Shown piece after piece: positions 1-5,157 of a DNA stretch of 5,157 nt; position 1 is the stretch's first letter; every line of letters starts with the position of its first letter. The stretch is taken from contig CAKKPR010000290.1 of the NCBI GenBank assembly GCA_919901705.1, positions 2,204-7,360 on the forward strand, written 5' to 3'. This DNA is from Thermodesulfovibrionales bacterium. GTDB taxonomy: Bacteria; Nitrospirota; Thermodesulfovibrionia; Thermodesulfovibrionales; UBA1546. The notes under the pieces are model-generated. The model made no database searches and was not told the DNA's origin. It worked only from the letters and a program-made list of their open reading frames with translations. The translations under genes were made by a program, and so were the position numbers.

Positions 1-3000
1 TTCTTAAAGCTTTCCGGCGGAACCGCGGTTGCCGGGGCAATCGGCGCCAGCCTGTCGCCTGAAGAGGCGCTGGCAAAAGAACAGGGACTAAAAACAAAAG
101 GGGCAACCGTTACAAATTCAATATGCCCTTACTGTTCTGTTGGCTGCGGTATTATCGTCCACACAAAGGACGGGAAGGTCATTAATACAGAGGGCGACCC
201 CGAGCATCCCACCAATGAAGGTACCCTTTGCTCCAAAGGCGCATCATTATATCAGGTAATAAACAATCCTCTCAGGCTGACAAAACCAAAATATCGTGCT
301 CCCGGCGCAACGGAATGGAAAGACGTTGAATGGGACTGGGCGCTTGATGAGATTTCAAAAAGAATAAAAGACACACGAGACAGGACATTCAAGATAAATT
401 CCAAATCAAAGATAAAAGAAAAACAGCCTGACGGCACTGAAAAAGAAGTTGAAAAAGAATTTGTCGTCAACAGGACAGACAGCATTGCCCATGTAGGAAG
501 CGCAGCCCTTGATAATGAAGAATGTTACATGCTTCAAAAACTTCTGCGCTCATGGGGGCTTGTCTATATAGAGCATCAGGCCCGAATATGACACTCCGCA
601 ACTGTAGCGGCTCTGGCAGAGTCGTTTGGTCGCGGTGCAATGACAAACAACTGGATTGATATAAAAAATTCTGATGTTATCCTTGTCATGGGAGCAAACC
701 CTGCAGAAAATCATCCCATCTCGATGAAATGGGTTTTAAGGGCAAAAGAAAAAGGCGCAAAACTCATAGTCGTAGACCCGCGTTTTACAAGGACAGCTGC
801 AAAAGCGGATATATATGCGCCAATGCGTTCAGGCACAGACATAGCTTTTCTGGGCGGAATGATCAAATACATTTTAGACAACCACCTCTACTTCAAGGAT
901 TATGTGGTCAATTACACCAATGCCCCTTTCCTTGTAAATCCTGATTTTAAAGGCCCGGGTGAGCTCAAAGGCCTTTTCTCGGGATACGATGAAAAAACAA
1001 GAAAGTATGATAAAAAAACCTGGTCATATCAGATGGACGAAAAAGGTATCCCCAAAAAAGATCCGTCACTCAAAGATCCAAGCTGTGTATTTCAGCTTCT
1101 CAAAAAACATTACTCCAGATATAAACTCGATACGGTATCCAGCATAACAGGAACGCCAAAGGAGAAACTCCTTGAGGTATATAAGACATATGCCTCTACG
1201 GGAAAACCGAACAGGGCAGGCACAGAGCTTTACGCAATGGGCTGGACACAGCATACGGTAGGCACTCAGAATATCAGGGCGATGTCCGTAATTCAGCTTC
1301 TCCTCGGCAATATGGGTATGGCAGGCGGAGGCATCAATGCCCTTAGAGGCGAGTCTAATGTCCAGGGCTCAACAGACCACGGTCTCCTGTTCCATATTCT
1401 TCCAGGCTACCTTCCTGCTCCAACAGCCTCAGTTGTTGACCTTAAGACATATATCGAGAAACTTACGCCAAAGACAAAAGACCCCAAAAGCGTTAACTGG
1501 TGGGGAAACAGGCCCAAGTATATAACAAGCTATCTGAAGGCAATTTATGGGAACAATGCAACAAAGGATAATGACTTCGGTTATGCATGGCTTCCAAAAC
1601 TTGACGAAGGAATGAACGCCTCATGGCTCATGCTCTTTGATCAGATGTTCAAAGGCAAGCTCGAAGGTTTCTTTGCATGGGGACAGAACCCTGCCTGTTC
1701 CGGAGCCAATGCCGGAAAAGTAAGAAAGGCGCTTGCAAAACTTAAATGGATGGTCAATGTAAACCTGTTTGACAACGAGACAGGCTCTTTCTGGAGAGCG
1801 CCCGGCACAAATCCCGCTGAAATTCAGACAGAGGTTTTTATGCTCCCTGCAGCGTCCTCAGTTGAAAAAGAAGGAAGCATAACAAACAGCAGCCGCCTTG
1901 CGCAGTGGAGAACCAGGGCTATCCCACCCATAGGAGAATCAAAACCTGATTCGGAAATAATGAATGAACTGTATTTCAGGGTAAAAAAACTGTATAAGAC
2001 AAAAGGCAGCAAGTTCACTGCTCCGATAATGAACCTGACATGGAACTATGGAGAAAAAGACAAGGAAGGAAAGATTAAAGCTGTAGACGTGCACAGAATA
2101 GCAAAAGAGATTAATGGCTATTATCTTGAAGACCTTTTTGACAATAAGGTCACGCCTCCAAAGCAGCTCGGGAAAAAAGGAGAACTCTGCGCATCATTTG
2201 TTACGCTTCAGGCAGACGGCACAACATCCTGCGGAAACTGGATATACAGCCAGAGCTATACTCAAAAAGAAGATAAAGTGATTAATATGATGGCACGGAG
2301 GAAAAAAACAGACACGACCGGTCTTGGCCTCTATCCTGAATGGGCCTGGGCCTGGCCTGTAAACAGGAGAATAATCTACAACCGTGCGTCTGTTGACCCT
2401 CAGGGAAGGCCGTGGGATCCAAAGAGAGCAGTTATAAAATGGAATCCCAATAAACTGGACCCAAAGACAAAAAAGCCCGCTCCGGGATGGGACGGAGATG
2501 TGCCTGACGGGCCTGCGCCTCCTATGGCGGATGAGAAAGGCAAATACCCGTTTATCATGAGGGCTGACGGAATGGGCGCTATATTCGGTCCCGGCCTTGC
2601 AGACGGCCCGCTACCTGAACATTATGAGGCGCTTGAGTGTCCTTTGCAGGAAAACATAATGTCCAAACAGAGGATAAACCCTACAATAAAACTTTTTTAT
2701 GACAAGGGGAAAGGATCGCCTGAAGATATATTCATATCCTGCGACATAAGATTCCCGTTTGTTGCGACAACCTACCGCGTATCAGAGCACTGGCAGACAG
2801 GAGTTCTGACAAGACATCAGCCATGGCAGCTTGAGATGATGCCCCAGCAATTCGTAGAGATAAGCGAGGAACTGGCAAAGGAAAAGGGGATTAAATCAGG
2901 CGAAAAGGTAAAAGTCAAATCCGCCCGCGGCGAGGTTTGGGCTATCGCAATGGTTACAAAGAGGTTTAAGCCGTTCAAGGTTGCGGGAAGCACTGTCCAT

Positions 3001-3150
3001 CAAGTTGGGCTGCCATGGTGTTTTGGATGGCAGTATCCTGAGGACGGAAGCGGAGGGGACAGCGCAAATCTCCTCACGCCAACGATAGGCGATGCAAATA
3101 CAATGATACCCGAGACAAAGGCCTTTATGGTCAATGTCGAGAAAGCATAG
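1..3150 (+). CDS. fdnG: Formate dehydrogenase-N type alpha subunit, selenocysteine-containing, 5'-truncated
   Basis: Catalytic subunit oxidising formate to CO2 at a bis-MGD Mo (or W) site. Frame 1 is open from base 1 to the TAG at 3148-3150 (1049 residues in the window) if the TGA at 589-591 is read as Sec. The first residues, FLKLSGGTAVAGA, are the tail of a twin-arginine signal whose RR lies just upstream, so the true start is missing by perhaps a dozen codons. Seen: [4Fe-4S] ligands C42, C45, C49 and C77; K79 in the LCSKG motif; the active site HQARIUHS with Sec197-His198; and R449 in the LRGESNVQG motif. These match the known Sec, His and Arg of FdnG and FDH-H. The C-terminal dinucleotide-binding domain covers about residues 920-1045. 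E. coli FdnG is about 1015 residues, so this protein is slightly longer. It is followed 11 bases later by fdnH. FdnG and FdoG types cannot be separated here. The family assignment is very secure. Confidence 0.96.
589..625 (+). promoter_or_regulatory. Selenocysteine UGA codon with bacterial SECIS-like hairpin in fdnG
   Basis: The TGA at 589-591 is in frame with homologous sequence on both sides (HQARI before, HSATVAALAESFGRGAM after), which shows it is recoded. A hairpin follows. The lower stem is 598-599 with 624-625 and 601-603 with 620-622, the upper stem is GC 607-608 with GC 616-617, and the loop is GGCUCUG (609-615). Counting the U of UGA as 1, the loop falls at 21-27 with U24, C25 and U26 as in E. 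coli fdhF, and a U stands unpaired at position 17 like the bulged U17 needed by SelB. The stem is weaker than in fdhF, with an internal loop. Sec at this site is established for the family; the exact fold is my hand pairing. Confidence 0.88.
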
Positions 3151-3154
3151 GGGG
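3149..3154 (+). promoter_or_regulatory. Ribosome-binding site of fdnH
   Basis: An AGGGGG run overlaps the fdnG stop codon and lies 7 bases before the ATG at 3162. It supports this start and suggests coupled translation with fdnG. Confidence 0.6.
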
Positions 3155-3161
3155 AAAAATT

Positions 3162-3923
3162 ATGTCAACAACAAAAAGAAAATCTTTGATCATATCTCCT
3201 GAGCTGTGCATAGGGTGCCGGGGTTGCCAGACAGCCTGCAAGGAGTGGAATCAGCTTTCTGCTACCAAAACAACAAACAAGGGAACCATCGAGAACCCTC
3301 CTGACCTCACGCCGAATCTGTTCAACAGAATAAGGTATCTTGAGGTCCCTTCTGAAACAAATCCTGTGCGCTGGCTTTTTGTGAGCCAGAGATGCATGCA
3401 CTGCGATGATGCGGGGTGCATGAAGATATGCCCTGCCCCGGGTGCAATATATAAGACAAAAGAAGGAATAGTTGCATATGACAAAGAAAAATGCATAGGC
3501 TGCAAACTCTGCGTTGCAGGATGCCCCTTCAACATTCCAAGATATGATGAAAAAAACAAGATATCAAAATGTCATCTCTGCTCCGACAGGGTAGCCGAGG
3601 GACTTGTGCCTGCATGCGCAAAGACATGCCCTACAGGAGCCATATCTTATGGAGACAGAGACGATATGCTTGCAAAGGCACATGCAGCAGGATACCAGAA
3701 GCTCTATGGACAGGCAGACCTCGGCGGATTAGGAACTCTGTATGCGTTCAAAGACGCTCCCAAGGTCTACGGCATGGATGAGAACCCCGCTATTCCTGAG
3801 AGTGTTGTATTCTGGCATAAGGTCCTTAAACCTCTCGCATACTGGGGACTTGGCGGAGCAGTTGCAGCATCTCTGCTTCACTATGTTGCCTTCGGCCCCA
3901 AAAAAGATGAGGAGGTGAAATAA
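3162..3923 (+). CDS. fdnH: Formate dehydrogenase beta subunit, four [4Fe-4S] clusters, C-terminal membrane anchor
   Basis: Electron-transfer subunit of 253 residues linking the alpha active site to cytochrome b. Sixteen cysteines form four ferredoxin-type sets: C16/C19/C22/C26, C78/C81/C86/C90, C111/C114/C117/C121 and C137/C140/C152/C156, the arrangement known for FdnH and other DMSO-reductase-family beta subunits. The stretch after the last set (GDRDDMLAKAHAAGYQKLYG) is typical of formate dehydrogenase beta chains. A hydrophobic segment at about 222-244, ending in a charged tail, is the expected single membrane anchor. There is no signal peptide, consistent with co-export with the Tat-carrying alpha subunit. 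At 253 residues it is shorter than E. coli FdnH (about 294). Start chosen at ATG 3162 because of the upstream AGGGGG and the short N-terminus before the first cluster. The next gene begins one base after the stop. Confidence 0.95.
   Translation: MSTTKRKSLIISPELCIGCRGCQTACKEWNQLSATKTTNKGTIENPPDLTPNLFNRIRYLEVPSETNPVRWLFVSQRCMHCDDAGCMKICPAPGAIYKTKEGIVAYDKEKCIGCKLCVAGCPFNIPRYDEKNKISKCHLCSDRVAEGLVPACAKTCPTGAISYGDRDDMLAKAHAAGYQKLYGQADLGGLGTLYAFKDAPKVYGMDENPAIPESVVFWHKVLKPLAYWGLGGAVAASLLHYVAFGPKKDEEVK
3909..3915 (+). promoter_or_regulatory. Ribosome-binding site of fdnI
   Basis: GAGGAGG lies inside the last codons of fdnH, 9 bases before the ATG at 3925. It is a strong Shine-Dalgarno sequence and fixes the fdnI start. 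Confidence 0.75.
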
Positions 3924-3924
3924 G

Positions 3925-4527
3925 ATGAGCGATATGGTAAGAAAGGCCAATGCATTCGAGATATTGAATCACTGGGTTATGGCAATCAGCTTTTTCATCC
4001 TCACCATAACAGGCTTTGCTTTTTTGTTCAAGCTTGAACAGATGAACGCTGTATTCGGAAGTTTTCACCAGATGAGAACAATACACAACTGGACAGGAGT
4101 TGTTTTTTCAGCATCTCTGTTCTTCTCATTATTCAGCTACCTTATTGAGGCCCTGATTTTTACCGGAGAAGACGCTGTCTGGCTGATAAAAGCAGGCGGT
4201 TATTTTTCAAAAAAGATGAAGCTTCCTGCACAGGGACGGCTTAATGCAGGGCAGAAAGGCTATTACCTTTTACTGCTGCTGACAGGAGGCGCCATAGCTG
4301 CATCCGGATTCGTCATATGGCTGATGCCCGGAGTTAAGAAATGGATACTGATATCGCATCTTGCTCACAATATCAGCTTCGACCTCCTTATGCTTGCTGT
4401 GCCATCTCATATCTATCTCGCAACACTTGCAAATCCTGGCACATTCAGGATAATGGTATATGGGACTGTGCCATTGGAATGGGCGAGAAAAAGACATGCC
4501 CGATGGGTCCAGAAAATGGGATTTTAA
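3925..4527 (+). CDS. fdnI: Formate dehydrogenase gamma subunit, di-haem cytochrome b
   Basis: Integral membrane cytochrome b of 200 residues that takes electrons from FdnH and reduces quinone. Four hydrophobic helices are visible at about 15-36, 54-78, 112-134 and 148-170. Candidate haem ligands are H16, H54, H148 and H162; their spacing closely follows the known FdnI ligands (His18, 57, 155, 169 in E. coli). The family motif NAGQK is at 107-111, before helix three. The C-terminus is basic and cytoplasmic in the family model. Length is close to FdnI (217). The gene starts one base after fdnH stops, so the two are surely co-translated. The haem ligand assignment is by spacing, not by alignment. 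Confidence 0.94.
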   Translation: MSDMVRKANAFEILNHWVMAISFFILTITGFAFLFKLEQMNAVFGSFHQMRTIHNWTGVVFSASLFFSLFSYLIEALIFTGEDAVWLIKAGGYFSKKMKLPAQGRLNAGQKGYYLLLLLTGGAIAASGFVIWLMPGVKKWILISHLAHNISFDLLMLAVPSHIYLATLANPGTFRIMVYGTVPLEWARKRHARWVQKMGF

Positions 4528-4534
4528 ATTAAAA

Positions 4535-4569
4535 TTATTACGAGTCCGCCTCAGGCGGACTCGTAATAA
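4535..4569 (+). repeat. Perfect 16-bp palindromic hairpin between fdnI and the seleno-dsbA gene
   Basis: Bases 4535-4550 and 4554-4569 are perfect inverted repeats around a 3-base TCA loop, with a GC-rich top (GAGTCCGCC) and an AT-rich base (TTATTA/TAATAA). It lies 7 bases after the fdnI stop and 11 bases before the GTG of the next gene. On the + strand it is followed by A residues and not by a T-run, so it is not a textbook intrinsic terminator in this direction. On the minus strand the following bases are T-rich (TAATAATTTTAATTT), which would fit a terminator for genes coming the other way. It could act as an mRNA stability element or partial terminator after the fdn genes, or be one copy of a dispersed palindrome. 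Confidence 0.85.
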
Positions 4570-4580
4570 AAAAGTTCTCA

Positions 4581-5157
4581 GTGAAAAAACTAATACTATT
4601 CATATTTTTAATTATCTCAGTATCAGCATACGCTGAAGACAAAAGATATTCCGTTCCTATAGAGAATTCACCGTCATACGGCACTTCTGATGCACCTGTA
4701 ACAATAATAGAGTTCCTGGATTTCCAGTGACCGCACTGCGTGGCGGCCGGTCCGACCGTCAAAAAGTTAATGAATAACTACAAGGGCAGGATAAGGCTCA
4801 TCATTAAGAATTATCCTTACAAATACAGGGACTACTCGCATATAGCAGCTGAGGCAGCGCTTGCTGCCGGAGACCAGGGCAAATACTGGGAGATGCACGA
4901 TATGCTCATAAAAAAATCCCCTCAGCTTGACAGGGACAGCCTCATAAAATATGCAAAAGAGCTTGGGCTGGATGCCAGGGCATTCACTGATTCTATTGAT
5001 AAGATGAAACACTCCGAACTTATAGAAAGAGACAAGAGACTTGCAGTTGACCTTGACCTGTACAATACACCGACATATTTCATTAATGGCAGGAAAGTCA
5101 TTGGCAACAGGCCGTATGAATATTTGAAGAAGATTATAGAGGAGGAATTGAGAAATG
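4581..5157 (+). CDS. Seleno-DsbA-like periplasmic thiol-disulfide oxidoreductase (Sec-Pro-His-Cys), 3' end outside window
   Basis: DsbA/Thioredoxin_4-family protein. Frame 3 is open from GTG 4581 to the window end (192 residues) except for one TGA at codon 50. Residues 1-18 are a clear Sec signal peptide: KK, a hydrophobic core LILFIFLIISVSA, then AYA before EDKRY. The fold begins at SDAPVTIIEFLDFQ, leading into the active site U50-P51-H52-C53, i.e. the DsbA CPHC motif with its nucleophilic first Cys replaced. The helical insert (about 80-150, with AAEAALAAGDQGKYWEMHD) and the cis-proline loop YNTPTYFING (P164) are intact, as is the C-terminal helix. Homology continues on both sides of the TGA, so the gene is not broken. 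No clear Shine-Dalgarno precedes the GTG; it is chosen for the signal peptide and because no ATG lies upstream in frame before the TAA at 4530. The likely role is thiol oxidation, reduction or isomerisation in the periplasm; the partner is unknown. Confidence 0.88.
4728..4760 (+). promoter_or_regulatory. Selenocysteine UGA codon with SECIS-like hairpin in the dsbA-like gene
   Basis: The TGA at 4728-4730 sits exactly at the first cysteine of a CxxC motif. The hairpin pairs 4742-4747 (GGCGGC) with 4754 and 4756-4760 (G...CCGUC), with A4755 bulged and one G-U pair. The loop is CGGUCC at 4748-4753. Counting the U of UGA as 1, the loop occupies 21-26 and has GGUC at 22-25, the same bases at the same positions as the SelB-binding loop of E. 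coli fdhF (AGGUCU at 21-26). A bulge equivalent to U17 is not obvious. The pairing was done by hand. Confidence 0.82.
5139..5145 (+). promoter_or_regulatory. Ribosome-binding site for a gene starting at the window edge
   Basis: GAGGAGG lies 9 bases before an ATG at 5155-5157, the last three bases of the window. The spacing equals that of the fdnI site. The ATG is in a different frame from the dsbA-like gene, which has not yet stopped, so the two genes would overlap slightly and be translationally coupled. Only the start codon is visible, so the product is unknown. Confidence 0.55.

Noticed and set aside
589..591. In-frame TGA in fdnG as a nonsense mutation or frameshift (pseudogene)
   Set aside because: The codon sits at the known Sec position of the family, with conserved sequence on both sides and a SECIS-like hairpin after it.
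3165..3559. Minus-strand frames within fdnH
   Set aside because: These are shadows of the cysteine-rich coding sequence; the + strand frame has sixteen ordered cluster cysteines.
4535..4573. Canonical Rho-independent terminator of the fdn operon
   Set aside because: The stem is strong but is followed by A residues on the + strand, with no T-run; it is kept as a hairpin of uncertain role.
4728..4730. In-frame TGA in the dsbA-like gene as a disabling stop
   Set aside because: It coincides exactly with the catalytic Cys, the frame stays intact for 142 codons afterwards with a conserved cis-Pro loop, and a SECIS-like hairpin follows. A sequencing error (TGA for TGC/TGT) remains the main alternative.
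4538..4762. Minus-strand reading frame covering the start of the dsbA-like gene
   Set aside because: It is the antisense shadow of the signal peptide and active-site region and shows no recognisable protein features.
4770..5157. A short cytoplasmic protein starting at ATG 4770
   Set aside because: It would lack the active site and first strand of the fold, and there is no Shine-Dalgarno before it; the GTG 4581 start gives a complete signal peptide and domain.
1..5157. tRNA, rRNA, CRISPR array, insertion sequence or attachment site
   Set aside because: The window is almost fully coding on the + strand, and I saw no direct repeats, transposase motifs or cloverleaf in the only gap.

Overview
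The window carries one strand's worth of tightly packed genes (all +) from a selenocysteine-using, anaerobic Gram-negative-type bacterium. The layout is a three-gene membrane formate dehydrogenase (FDH-N/FDH-O type) operon, fdnG-fdnH-fdnI (1-4527), then a 53-base gap with a perfect 16-bp hairpin, then a DsbA-like thiol oxidoreductase gene (4581 to beyond the end). A strong ribosome-binding site and an ATG at the very last bases point to a further gene just outside. No stretch longer than 300 bases lacks a gene.

The key feature is two in-frame TGA codons that are best read as selenocysteine, not as stops. The first (589-591) is the expected catalytic Sec of the formate dehydrogenase alpha subunit, so that gene runs open from base 1 to 3150 rather than starting at the ATG at 640. 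The second (4728-4730) lies in a gene that a standard caller would miss or cut short. It replaces the first cysteine of a DsbA-type CPHC motif, giving Sec-Pro-His-Cys in a protein with a Sec-pathway signal peptide and a complete thioredoxin/DsbA fold. Both TGAs are followed at the same spacing by a hairpin whose loop resembles the bacterial fdhF SECIS loop.

How the genes work together: FdnG oxidises formate at a Mo/W-bisMGD-Sec site, and its N-terminus keeps the tail of a twin-arginine signal, so this should happen on the outer face of the membrane. Electrons pass through the FdnG [4Fe-4S] cluster and the four clusters of FdnH to the two haems of FdnI and then to quinone. The downstream seleno-DsbA-like protein is predicted to act in the same compartment on thiols; its link to formate oxidation is inference from gene order only.

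Taxonomy cannot be fixed from the sequence. Moderate GC, frequent AGA/AGG and ATA codons, a Sec-type FDH-N and a second selenoprotein would fit an uncultured anaerobe of the Nitrospirota or Desulfobacterota kind; this is a low-confidence guess.
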